Notes: generated by a model from the letters alone, not told the origin. A DNA stretch of 7,362 nucleotides from an uncultured Bacteroidota bacterium (GCA_903905685.1 CAIVHI010000149.1:1-7362), one strand, 5' to 3'; positions 1 to 7,124 are shown, numbered from the stretch's first letter. A program made the numbers and translations.

Positions 1-632
1 ACCGGCTCGCCATGCATGATTCCTGCATGACGATATCCGGCAAGGTCTACTCCCTGATTTACGAGGCTGATGGAGACATTCATATCCGCGTCACCGTAGA
101 CAGCCCATTCACCTACATGCTCAACTCCTACAACTACTCGGGGCAATATGGCAAATTGGTGTGCGAACCCCTTTGCGCCACGACCTGTACTCAGGCTGAC
201 GCAATTGCCTCCTGCACAGGATTTACCAACCATGTGTTCATTCCGGCCGTTGGAGAACATGTCTTGGTTACCGGGAGTTACGTAACTGACAATGATCATG
301 GATGGAACGAAATCCACCCGGTTACCAGTATCGTCATAGGTTATCTTTCCGCTCCAACGGTAGCACCCAGGTCTGAAAACGCTTTCCCCGATGTTAAGGT
401 GTTTCCGAATCCTGCTACCAACAAGATCAACTTCCAGTTGAGCGAGCTGCCATCGGAAACCGTATACATCACGATATCTGATGCCGTCGGACGTTTGGCC
501 GGCCAATACCAGATGTTGAATACCGCCAACCTTGAAATCAATACCCGCTATTTGCCCACAGGGAAATACTATTACGGCATTCGCGAAGGCGCCCAATTGC
601 TGAAGGGTGGTACCTTCGACTTGGTAAAATAG
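1..632 (+). CDS. Secreted protein, 3' part: small OB-like domain plus T9SS type A sorting domain (5'-truncated)
   Basis: The reading frame is open to the left edge (first full codon at 3, reading R-L-A before the Met at 12), so the true start and signal peptide probably lie outside the window. Counting from the Met at 12, residues 1-110 form a compact beta-rich domain with the motifs CMTISGKV, EADGDIHI, a cysteine-rich stretch (C51, C55, C59, C68) and HGWNEIHPV (96-104). I recall this pattern from unnamed bacterial proteins of about 110 residues; an OB-like fold is inference. After a linker (about 111-127), residues 128-206 are a T9SS type A C-terminal domain: VFPNPATNKINF, ISDAVGRL, LPTGKYYYGI and a terminal KGGTFDLVK. 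That tail directs transport across the outer membrane and is normally cleaved or used for surface anchoring. The role of the mature domain is unknown. The C-terminal call is firm; the N-terminal one is descriptive only. Confidence 0.85.
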   Translation, partial: RLAMHDSCMTISGKVYSLIYEADGDIHIRVTVDSPFTYMLNSYNYSGQYGKLVCEPLCATTCTQADAIASCTGFTNHVFIPAVGEHVLVTGSYVTDNDHGWNEIHPVTSIVIGYLSAPTVAPRSENAFPDVKVFPNPATNKINFQLSELPSETVYITISDAVGRLAGQYQMLNTANLEINTRYLPTGKYYYGIREGAQLLKGGTFDLVK

Positions 633-651
633 CCTACATTCGTAATGAAAT

Positions 652-692
652 ATAAAAGTGGAAAGCCCTGAGTCAGGGCTTTCCACTTTTAT
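652..692 (+). terminator. Long perfect inverted repeat, probable bidirectional intrinsic terminator
   Basis: Positions 652-671 and 673-692 are exact reverse complements (20-bp arms around a single central G at 672; in RNA the innermost pairs would open into a small loop). The core is GAAAGCCCTGA/TCAGGGCTTTC, flanked by AAAAGTG and CACTTTT, so each strand ends its stem in a short U-tract. It starts 19 bases after the stop of the T9SS type A gene and ends 29 bases before the alcohol dehydrogenase start, so it should separate the two transcripts. The arms are longer than in most intrinsic terminators. Confidence 0.85.
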
Positions 693-721
693 GAAACGGT
701 TCTCAACAAGAAAATACAGTC

Positions 722-1774
722 ATGAACACCAAACAAAGGAAAGCATTCGGTACGGCAGCTGCCGATGCCTCGCTAGAGGAATTGGCGATAGACCGCCGCG
801 AGCCCTCACCGCATGATGTGGAGATGGACATACTGTACTGCGGCATCTGCCATTCCGACCTCCATGCCGCGCGCAATGAGTGGGGTGGCAGCAAGTATCC
901 ACTGGTGCCGGGCCATGAAATCATCGGTAGGGTGACACGAGTGGGCGACCATGTTTCGAAATTCAAGATGGGAGACATGGCCGCGATAGGCTGCATTGTA
1001 GACTCCTGCCGCACCTGCCATTATTGTGCCGAGGGTTTCGAGCAGTTTTGCGAGGCCGGCAACACTATAGTATTCGGCTCGCCCGACAAGTATTTGGGAG
1101 GCTCCAACTACGGTGGGTTCTCAGAGTCGATAGTTGCCAATGAAGACTTCATACTGCACGTTCCTGCCGGGCTCGACCCCGCAGCGGCTGCACCCCTACT
1201 TTGTGCAGGCATCACCACCTACTCGCCGTTGCGCCATTGGAAGGTTGGTCCGGGTTCGCGTGTGGGCATTGTAGGCATAGGCGGCTTGGGCCATTTGGCC
1301 ATCAAGATAGCCAAAGCCATGGGGGCATACGTGGTGGTATTCACCACATCGGCCGCGAAGGCCGCCGATGCCAAACGGTTGGGTGCCGACGAAGCCGTCC
1401 TGTCTACTGATGCCGAACAAATGAAGCAACGGTTGAAGCTGAACATGATTCTGGACACCGTATCGGCCAAACACAATGCCAATGACTACATCAACCACCT
1501 TGCCGTAGACGGTACCTTGGTACTGGTGGGGTTGCCCATAGAGCCACTTTCTATTGGAGCCTTCAACATCGTGAAAGGGCGTAAAAGCGTTGCCGGTTCC
1601 AACATAGGGGGCATTGCCGAAACCCAAGAGATGCTGGATTTCTGCGCCGCCCACAACATCACTGCCGACATAGAACTGATAGGCGTCCACGACATCAACA
1701 CGGCCTTCGATAGGTTGGAACATGGAGACGTGCACTATAGGTTTGTGGTGGATATGGCGACGTTGAAAGGGTGA
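722..1774 (+). CDS. Zinc-dependent NAD(P) alcohol dehydrogenase, cinnamyl-alcohol/YahK-like MDR family
   Basis: This 350-residue cytosolic oxidoreductase should reversibly reduce aldehydes to alcohols with a nicotinamide cofactor; its length is normal for the family. The catalytic zinc ligands are visible as C43 in GICHSDLH, H65-E66 in PGHEIIG and C161 in LLCAG. The structural zinc site is complete: C96, C99, C102 and C110. The Rossmann fold has GIGGLG at 185-190, followed by a second strand ending FTTSAAK (207-213). The small hydroxyl and lysine residues there, with no acidic residue, favour NADP(H), as in YahK and plant cinnamyl alcohol dehydrogenases. The ATG at 722 follows an A-rich leader with no convincing Shine-Dalgarno, usual for Bacteroidota. 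The gene stands alone: a strong terminator lies upstream, and the next gene begins 60 bases downstream with different base composition. The natural substrate cannot be read from the sequence; broad aldehyde reduction or detoxification is a reasonable guess. Confidence 0.95.
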   Translation: MNTKQRKAFGTAAADASLEELAIDRREPSPHDVEMDILYCGICHSDLHAARNEWGGSKYPLVPGHEIIGRVTRVGDHVSKFKMGDMAAIGCIVDSCRTCHYCAEGFEQFCEAGNTIVFGSPDKYLGGSNYGGFSESIVANEDFILHVPAGLDPAAAAPLLCAGITTYSPLRHWKVGPGSRVGIVGIGGLGHLAIKIAKAMGAYVVVFTTSAAKAADAKRLGADEAVLSTDAEQMKQRLKLNMILDTVSAKHNANDYINHLAVDGTLVLVGLPIEPLSIGAFNIVKGRKSVAGSNIGGIAETQEMLDFCAAHNITADIELIGVHDINTAFDRLEHGDVHYRFVVDMATLKG

Positions 1775-1807
1775 GGTCTGGAGGAGTCGGAATTGCATTT
1801 TAAGCGT

Positions 1808-1815
1808 TACTTTTG
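1808..1815 (+). promoter_or_regulatory. Candidate Bacteroidota -7 promoter element for the ATPase/DUF4435 pair
   Basis: TACTTTTG matches the Bacteroidota primary-sigma -7 consensus TAnnTTTG exactly and leaves 19 bases to the ATG at 1835. No TTG sits at the expected 19-21 bp upstream (the nearest, 1793-1795, is only 12 bp away), so the promoter may be weak or activator-dependent. The short leader is A-rich (CACAAAAA before the ATG) and has no Shine-Dalgarno. If real, it gives the pair its own transcription start independent of the dehydrogenase. Confidence 0.45.
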
Positions 1816-1834
1816 AATCCTAACGACACAAAAA

Positions 1835-2872
1835 ATGAGTGAGAAAATCAAGCATATCTCAAAAGTGGAAATTTTCGGGCTTTGGAATAGGTTTGATTTG
1901 GAATGGAACCTGAATGACGATGTGAACGTATTGTCTGGCATTAACGGTGTCGGGAAATCCACCATTTTGGGTTGCATGTATTCTTTACTGAAGGAAGGGA
2001 AACTATCAAGGGAACCTTTTGGGAAACTCCTTGAAAATATTACGATAACATTTAATACAGGTGATCGAATTTTTTTCGACAGAATCATTGTAGACAGTAC
2101 GATACAGGAAATTGACGAAAAGGCGACGAACGACCAGAGGTATAGAAAAGTCGTTGAAATCTTACGGAAAAGCGATGGGGTGGACATTAACGAACTAAAG
2201 ACAATCAAGGCTGAATTTGGCGTTCCAACATTAGAAATGAGCATCGAGGAAATGAGGAAACAGTTGGAAATTGATGCCGTGACTACTTTTGACGCTGCAA
2301 TAGTACAGTCTGATGCTGTAAAAAAATTATCCAGCGACGAAGTCAAAACCGAACTGGACTGGCAAATATATCAACTGCAAAAAAAATACCTTGACTACCA
2401 ACTCAATTTGGGTAAGCGGGCATTTGATGCAGTAAAAAGGAATTCTGCCGGTGGAGACATTGCAAAAATTCAGGAATCAAAGGAACGATTTTTGACCATT
2501 ATCGATGAGCTTTTCTCTGAAACAGGTAAAAAAATAAATCGGGATGCCAATGAAATCGGCTTCTTGGTTGGAGACGAAACGCTCAGTCCATACCAATTGT
2601 CGTCGGGAGAAAAGCAGTTGCTCGTCATCCTGCTCACTACCCTTATCCAAGACAATAAAAATTCGATTTTGTTTCTGGACGAGCCGGAAATTTCATTGCA
2701 TATCGATTGGCAGAAAAAACTGATAAAGTACATTACAGAACTGAACCCCAACGCCCAATTGATATTGGCCACCCATTCTCCCGCAGTCATCATGGACGGT
2801 TGGCTCGACAAAGTGTCGGAGGTAAGCGATTTGGTCACCAACAAGTCGAAATCGGGATTGCATGCAGCCTAG
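1835..2872 (+). CDS. ABC/AAA-type ATPase of a PARIS-like (AriA-like) defence pair
   Basis: This 345-residue protein has the full ATP-binding set of the SMC/OLD-like ABC ATPase superfamily: an N-terminal strand with IFGLWNRFDLEW, Walker A GINGVGKST (35-43, K41), signature LSSGE (255-259), Walker B ILFLDEPE (278-285, D282 and E283) and a switch histidine in ATHSPAV (H314). The roughly 210 residues between Walker A and signature are charged and largely helical (about 95-235), probably the arm used for oligomerisation or partner binding. There is no fused nuclease domain; that role falls to the next gene, which overlaps it by 11 bases. In PARIS, AriA is an ATPase of this type that holds the TOPRIM nuclease AriB inactive until a phage anti-restriction protein is sensed. 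I infer the same logic here. It is shorter than the AriA proteins I recall, so it may be a divergent branch. Base composition is AT-rich: 19 of 60 bases are G/C at 2041-2100, against 32 of 60 in the dehydrogenase at 1261-1320. Confidence 0.88.
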   Translation: MSEKIKHISKVEIFGLWNRFDLEWNLNDDVNVLSGINGVGKSTILGCMYSLLKEGKLSREPFGKLLENITITFNTGDRIFFDRIIVDSTIQEIDEKATNDQRYRKVVEILRKSDGVDINELKTIKAEFGVPTLEMSIEEMRKQLEIDAVTTFDAAIVQSDAVKKLSSDEVKTELDWQIYQLQKKYLDYQLNLGKRAFDAVKRNSAGGDIAKIQESKERFLTIIDELFSETGKKINRDANEIGFLVGDETLSPYQLSSGEKQLLVILLTTLIQDNKNSILFLDEPEISLHIDWQKKLIKYITELNPNAQLILATHSPAVIMDGWLDKVSEVSDLVTNKSKSGLHAA

Positions 2873-3878
2873 CATATTAAAGGGAAATGTCAGTTCCGAT
2901 TACATAGGTGCGTTCAACGCGCTCCGCTCTAAGTCTGAGCCAGATTTGGTCTTGGTTTATGTTGAAAGCGACGAAGACATTGCCTTTTGGAGGCACATTC
3001 TTGGCCAGTTTGAAAACGATAAGCTCGAATTTCAAATTCAAACCCCTGATATGAAGGGGAAGACCAAGGCAATCGAGAAAACGATTGACGTAGTATCTCT
3101 CGCTGTTGGTAAACACTTGATTGCGTGTGTGGATAGCGACTATGATTTTTTGCTGCCGGAACATTCAGAACAGGCAAAGAAGTTGAACAAAAGCCCCTAT
3201 ATCTTCCAAACCTATTCCTACTCCATAGAAAATCTTCAATGCTTCGCGAGTAGTTTACACGGCATAAGCGTACAAGCGACAAAACATGACAAGCGACTCA
3301 TTGATTTTGAAGACTTTTTGAGCGAGTATTCAAAAATGGTATATCCATTGTTCCTGTGGAATCTTTATTGGAGGAGCAAAGGCGACCACACCACCTTCAC
3401 CCTTTCCGACTTTTGCAAAAAGGTGAAGCTATTGGATAAAATGGATGTTTCCGAGAATTTCCAAACCGCATTTAAAAACTTGAAAGACAGAGTGGATGCA
3501 AAAATCCAAGCCCTCGAATCAACCTACCCTGGCTCCAAGAAAGACATACAGCAACTTGAATTGGATCTGGCCGAACGCGGCCTGACATCCGATAAAGTCT
3601 ACCTGTTTGCGCAAGGGCACACGATTAAAGACAATGTGGTCCTTATGGCAATGAAAGCCGTTTGCGGACGCTTGATTAAGGATAAGGAAGGAAAGATTAA
3701 AGCCCAACACGGAGACCATCCAACGCAGTTGAAGGCCGAAATGAATGCGTACCGTAACCAAAAACAAGACGTCGCAACCGTTCTCGACGCGAATACCGAA
3801 TTCAAGGCCTGCTTCCTCTACAAAAAAATAGAGGCGGACCTTGTCCGATATTTCGCGGCATTCAAAGGAATCCAATAA
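2862..3878 (+). CDS. DUF4435 TOPRIM-fold protein, putative nuclease effector (AriB-like)
   Basis: This 338-residue protein is the probable effector of the pair. VYVESDEDIAFW (33-43, E35) followed by VDSDYDF (90-96, D91/D93/D95) gives the glutamate and DxD acidic triad of a TOPRIM fold, so metal-dependent nuclease activity looks intact. YSYSIENLQC (118-127) and YLFAQGHTIKDN (247-258) match the later conserved blocks I associate with DUF4435; about 145-235 is a helical insert. No signal peptide or membrane segment is seen, so it should act in the cytoplasm. The ATG at 2862 lies inside the ATPase gene, 11 bases before the end of its stop codon, pointing to translational coupling and fixed stoichiometry. 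In PARIS the DUF4435 protein AriB is a toxic nuclease, reported to cut host tRNA once released by AriA; that this one has the same target is inference. Gene end faces the surface-protein gene tail-to-tail with a 68-base gap that holds no convincing terminator. Confidence 0.88.
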   Translation: MQPSILKGNVSSDYIGAFNALRSKSEPDLVLVYVESDEDIAFWRHILGQFENDKLEFQIQTPDMKGKTKAIEKTIDVVSLAVGKHLIACVDSDYDFLLPEHSEQAKKLNKSPYIFQTYSYSIENLQCFASSLHGISVQATKHDKRLIDFEDFLSEYSKMVYPLFLWNLYWRSKGDHTTFTLSDFCKKVKLLDKMDVSENFQTAFKNLKDRVDAKIQALESTYPGSKKDIQQLELDLAERGLTSDKVYLFAQGHTIKDNVVLMAMKAVCGRLIKDKEGKIKAQHGDHPTQLKAEMNAYRNQKQDVATVLDANTEFKACFLYKKIEADLVRYFAAFKGIQ

Positions 3879-3946
3879 CAAGCCACGGAGCCCAAACCGG
3901 GCGGCAAGGTCTGTCCGCCTGTCGATGTCGCTAAAATTTGGCTCTC

Positions 3947-6900
3947 CTATCTCAACAACGAAACATTCCCTTTGTGTTGTTCCTTCTGCCCATCTTTGAA
4001 GGCTGCTTCAATCATATAGATGAAGACGCCTTCGGGTTGTGGCACACCGTTGAAGCAGCCGTCCCAGCCGCGGCCATCGAGGGTGGAGGTTTCGAATACC
4101 GACTCTCCCCACCGGTTGAATATCGTCATATGGAAATAAGTAAGCCCGCGCGACAATAATTGACGTGGAAAGAAGTAATCGTTAATGCCATCGCCATTGG
4201 GGGTAAAGGCATTGGGGATGTCCAAGTAGCAGTCATTAAGCACTACGACGGAATCTGTCGCGGTACATCCGCCCAGTTTAACGGTGGCGTAGTATACACC
4301 GGGAGCAACAATGCAAATAGACGGAGTGTGTTCGCCCGTGCTCCAGCTCCATTGCGCACCACCCGCTCCCACATTGATTCTATCATTCAAGCAAATAGGG
4401 TTGCTACCGGGGCAGAAGGTGGTATCGGGGCCCAAGTCTATTCGTGGAGAGTTGTATACGTGAACCACCATACTTTCAGAAGATGATGGGCAGCCGCCAT
4501 AGTAGGCAGCTATGCTTACGGTATAGGTGCCAATGGCGGGATACGCATAAACGGCATCGGCCATATCGGCCACCGAGTCTCCATTGCCGAAATTCCACAC
4601 CAATTGGGTATAGCCTGGAGTTGGAACACATTTCAGTGTGTTGTAGGTGCCGATACAGAATATCGAGTCGGCCTCGCTCATGGTTACAGTCCCGGCCGAT
4701 GAAACCGTGACCACAACCGCCGTCGTGTCCTTACAGCCATATGCGTTGGTGGCCGTCGTCAACGTGTAAGTGGTAGTAACGGCGGGCTGTGCAAACGGAC
4801 TCGGGCCTATAGCTGTGCTTAGGCCTGTAGCCGGGGTCCACAGATAGCTGCAGGGCACAGTGGTGTCGGCATATAGGCGCACGCTGTCACCTCCGCAAAC
4901 GTAGGAGTGGGGGCTTAATATGCCGCCCGATGGTTGGGCTACCGTAACGGTAACGGATGCTGTGCCCGAGCACTCTGCGCCCGGAATCGATGCGACGACG
5001 GTATATGTCGTCGTGGTGGTGGGTGTTGCTGTCGGGTCGGCTATCGTAGTGCTGTTGAGACCCGTGGCGGGTGTCCAATGGTAAATCAATCCGCTTGTGC
5101 CCGCTGTCCTGATTACGGCACTTTGACCCTTGCAAATGGTGGTATCAGGGGTAATAACTGCAATTGCAACATCGGGGACGGTTACGGTAAACTCTTTTGT
5201 TATTGGTGGGCACGATGAGCCCGGAAGCGTTACGGTAACGATGTAGGTGATGGTGCCGGTAGGCGTGGCAGTTGGGTCGGCAACAGTTGTACTGCTCAGC
5301 CCGGCAGCGGGGCTCCAGTTGAATGCTGCACCTGGGGAGGCCGTTTCACGAATAGTGAACGAGGCCCCCGCACACACTGTGGTATCGGCGGTAAGCAATA
5401 CGTCGCTCAAACTTTGAACGGTTATCGTTACCGTGGCGGAGGCCGGACCACAGCCTGTACCTGGGGGTGTGGCGGTAACGGTATAGGTGGTGGTTGCGGT
5501 TGGCGATGCTATGGGGTTCTGGACCGTGGAGCTACTCAAACCTGTGGCGGGTGTCCAACTATAAGCATAGGTGCCGCTACCCGATACCTGAAGGGGTAAT
5601 GCGCTGCCCAAACAAATGGAGGTGTCGGGCGTTATCATGGCAATCGTCACCGAACTTTCCGAAATCGTTACCTCACGCGTGATGGGCGGGCAACCCGACC
5701 CCGGGAGGGTTGCAGTAAGCGTGTAAGTAGTTGTTGCAGTAGGCGTCGCGGTTGGGTTGGCGGCGATGCCACTACTGAGTGTTGCAGCAGGTGCCCAACT
5801 ATAGGTCAATCCCGCCGTTCCGGAGGTCCTGATGACCACCGACCCACCGCAAATCGCCGTGTCGGGGGTAAGGATACGTGCAGATGGTGTGTCCAACAGG
5901 TTGACGATAACGCTGTCGGCATGACCACTACAGGCGGAAGACAGGTAAACAACGGCGGTTTTTGTGCCAGCCGGGAAAGTAGGGAGACCGCTTAACGTAA
6001 ATGTCGCGGTGGTATCCCCAGCGGGAATGGTTACCGTTGCGGGCGAGGAATAGTCTGTGCCCAAGGTTCCGGTACCGCCGTAGCCTAAGGTAATGGTGGT
6101 GGCCGATGCGGAAGCCGGTGTGGAAACCACGGTGATGGAAGCCGGAGTACATCCCTTCACAATCGCATTCGGGATGCCGTTGATGGTTGCCCCTATGCCC
6201 ACACTGTGGTTGAAACGTGTAGTGCCGGAGTTGAGGCTGCCGGCTTCAATGAATACTCCGGAATCGAAACTGCCGTTTCCGGCATCTACAATAGCCATTT
6301 TCAAGTGGTAGGTGTCGCATGGTATCACGTCATGCACTGCACGGAGTCTTGTTGTGTAGCCCCTATAAGCAAACCTTGTGCCCCCAGTGTTGTCTACGTA
6401 ATATGAAGTGAACGGGGAGCCCGCCGCAATACTGGTGCAGTTGGAATAGGTGCCGTATCCCGACACTACGCAAGGGGCACCACAGTTTACCGTATTCACC
6501 AGTACCGGTACGTTGGTGCCCGGTATCAGGGCCATGTTTTGCGTTCCCGTTATGCCGGGTCCGGAAATGAAGAACGCAAAGGCGTCGTCATAGCTGCCAC
6601 ACGTAGAATGTATGTATTCTTCGGAGCCGAATATGTAGTTGAAGTTTACCGAGTCGCCCTTGGGAACAAAGTCGAACGACAGTTCGCAGCGGTCGTAGGT
6701 GGTGGCGGTGAGGGCCAATGCGGCCATAGTCGCATCGCCGCCAAACCCATTGTTGAAACTCGTGGTGCCTGTCTCTGCGCCGGCGGCTGCCGTTGCATGA
6801 CCGGTGGTGAGCAATATTCCGCTATTGATGCCGAATACGGTGGTGCCGGTGCCCAACAAGGTGCCCGGAACCACGCTGAAGGTTCCGCACGCCACGGGGG

Positions 6901-7087
6901 CATCGCAGTCCAACACTTGGTTGAATACGGTTACTCCCGAACCCGTAATTGCCGAGGCCATCGCAACTGCTGATGACGAGGTGGTAACCGTAAGTTGGGC
7001 GGTGGCTTGGTTTGCAGCGAATGAGGTAAGCAGCAATAAACTTATCGCCCGGATGGAATCGCGAAACGAATAAAATTTATCAATCAT
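3947..7087 (-). CDS. Large secreted repeat protein: choice-of-anchor L, Ig-like repeats, PKD, T9SS type B C-terminal domain
   Basis: I chose the ATG at 7087 (1046 residues). The frame extends 15 codons to a GTG at 7132, but the ATG gives a proper signal peptide: charged start MIDKFYSFRDSIR, hydrophobic AISLLLLTSFAA, and cleavage after ATA (28-30). Domains in order: choice-of-anchor L, about 32-285, with GSEEY (154-158), DDAFAFFISGPG (167-178) and VDAGNGSFDSGVF (267-279); a Calx-beta-like region, about 290-400, with GTGTLGTDYSS; five Ig-like repeats of about 80 residues (405-802); a PKD-like domain (803-878, WNFGNGDS and GTYTVSI); a shorter Ig-like unit beginning LGPDTTFCPGS (about 885-952); and the gliding motility-associated C-terminal domain (956-1046, IPNAFTPNGDGINDYF, IFNRWGESVF, GWDG). 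The last domain marks type 9 secretion, type B, so the protein should reach the cell surface or medium. Adhesion or matrix binding fits the architecture, but no ligand or enzyme site is visible. G/C is high (38 of 60 at 5281-5340). Confidence 0.95.
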   Translation of the reverse strand: MIDKFYSFRDSIRAISLLLLTSFAANQATAQLTVTTSSSAVAMASAITGSGVTVFNQVLDCDAPVACGTFSVVPGTLLGTGTTVFGINSGILLTTGHATAAAGAETGTTSFNNGFGGDATMAALALTATTYDRCELSFDFVPKGDSVNFNYIFGSEEYIHSTCGSYDDAFAFFISGPGITGTQNMALIPGTNVPVLVNTVNCGAPCVVSGYGTYSNCTSIAAGSPFTSYYVDNTGGTRFAYRGYTTRLRAVHDVIPCDTYHLKMAIVDAGNGSFDSGVFIEAGSLNSGTTRFNHSVGIGATINGIPNAIVKGCTPASITVVSTPASASATTITLGYGGTGTLGTDYSSPATVTIPAGDTTATFTLSGLPTFPAGTKTAVVYLSSACSGHADSVIVNLLDTPSARILTPDTAICGGSVVIRTSGTAGLTYSWAPAATLSSGIAANPTATPTATTTYTLTATLPGSGCPPITREVTISESSVTIAMITPDTSICLGSALPLQVSGSGTYAYSWTPATGLSSSTVQNPIASPTATTTYTVTATPPGTGCGPASATVTITVQSLSDVLLTADTTVCAGASFTIRETASPGAAFNWSPAAGLSSTTVADPTATPTGTITYIVTVTLPGSSCPPITKEFTVTVPDVAIAVITPDTTICKGQSAVIRTAGTSGLIYHWTPATGLNSTTIADPTATPTTTTTYTVVASIPGAECSGTASVTVTVAQPSGGILSPHSYVCGGDSVRLYADTTVPCSYLWTPATGLSTAIGPSPFAQPAVTTTYTLTTATNAYGCKDTTAVVVTVSSAGTVTMSEADSIFCIGTYNTLKCVPTPGYTQLVWNFGNGDSVADMADAVYAYPAIGTYTVSIAAYYGGCPSSSESMVVHVYNSPRIDLGPDTTFCPGSNPICLNDRINVGAGGAQWSWSTGEHTPSICIVAPGVYYATVKLGGCTATDSVVVLNDCYLDIPNAFTPNGDGINDYFFPRQLLSRGLTYFHMTIFNRWGESVFETSTLDGRGWDGCFNGVPQPEGVFIYMIEAAFKDGQKEQHKGNVSLLR
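4682..5875 (-). repeat. Five tandem ~240-bp units encoding Ig-like domains
   Basis: Units begin at about 5875, 5638, 5398, 5158 and 4921 on the minus strand (steps of 237, 240, 240 and 237 bp). Each encodes a TPDTxIC-like opening, a central YxWxPAxGL, a PTATPTxTTTYT block and a late cysteine before a terminal beta strand. Two cysteines recur in every unit, 53-54 residues apart (413/466, 492/546, 572/626, 652/706, 731/785 counting from the ATG), suggesting one intradomain disulfide each, which suits an exported protein. The fifth unit is the most divergent (SPHSYVCGG opening). A sixth, shortened relative lies after the PKD-like domain. The array is in frame and looks prone to copy-number change. 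Confidence 0.88.
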
Positions 7088-7105
7088 GTGTTTGAAATTA
7101 GTCCC

Positions 7106-7113
7106 CAAAATTC
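7106..7113 (-). promoter_or_regulatory. Weak candidate -7 element for the surface-protein gene
   Basis: Read on the minus strand this is GAATTTTG, one mismatch from TAnnTTTG, with 18 bases to the chosen ATG at 7087; the ATPase gene has the same geometry (19 bases). No TTG lies at the -33 position, which is instead occupied by the TTACC boxes, so an activated promoter is possible. A second candidate, GATTTTTG at 7199-7206 with TTG 21 bp further upstream (7228-7230), would give a leader of about 100 bases. Neither is decisive. Confidence 0.25.
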
Positions 7114-7124
7114 GCCACACGGTA

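Noticed and set aside
1196..1798. A 200-codon minus-strand open frame inside the alcohol dehydrogenase gene.
   Set aside because: The plus strand encodes a complete enzyme with all zinc ligands; the antisense frame shows no family resemblance.
722..3878. The alcohol dehydrogenase as a third component of the defence module.
   Set aside because: It has normal metabolic-enzyme motifs and different base composition, and a separate promoter-like element precedes the ATPase. Dehydrogenases of this family are not known parts of PARIS.
1774..3913. A 7-base direct repeat AGGTCTG (1774-1780 and 3907-3913) flanking the ATPase/DUF4435 pair, a possible insertion target duplication.
   Set aside because: Seven bases is easily met by chance over this distance, one copy overlaps the dehydrogenase stop codon, and there is no transposase or terminal inverted repeat.
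3900..3921. A GGCGG/CCGCC hairpin with a 10-base loop between the convergent genes, considered as a terminator.
   Set aside because: The stem is only 5-6 bp, the loop is long and no T-tract follows on either strand.
4160..4710. Long plus-strand open frames opposite the surface-protein gene (also around 4934-5218, 6093-6311 and 6539-6973).
   Set aside because: They are antisense shadows of a GC-rich repetitive coding sequence and have low-complexity translations without domains.
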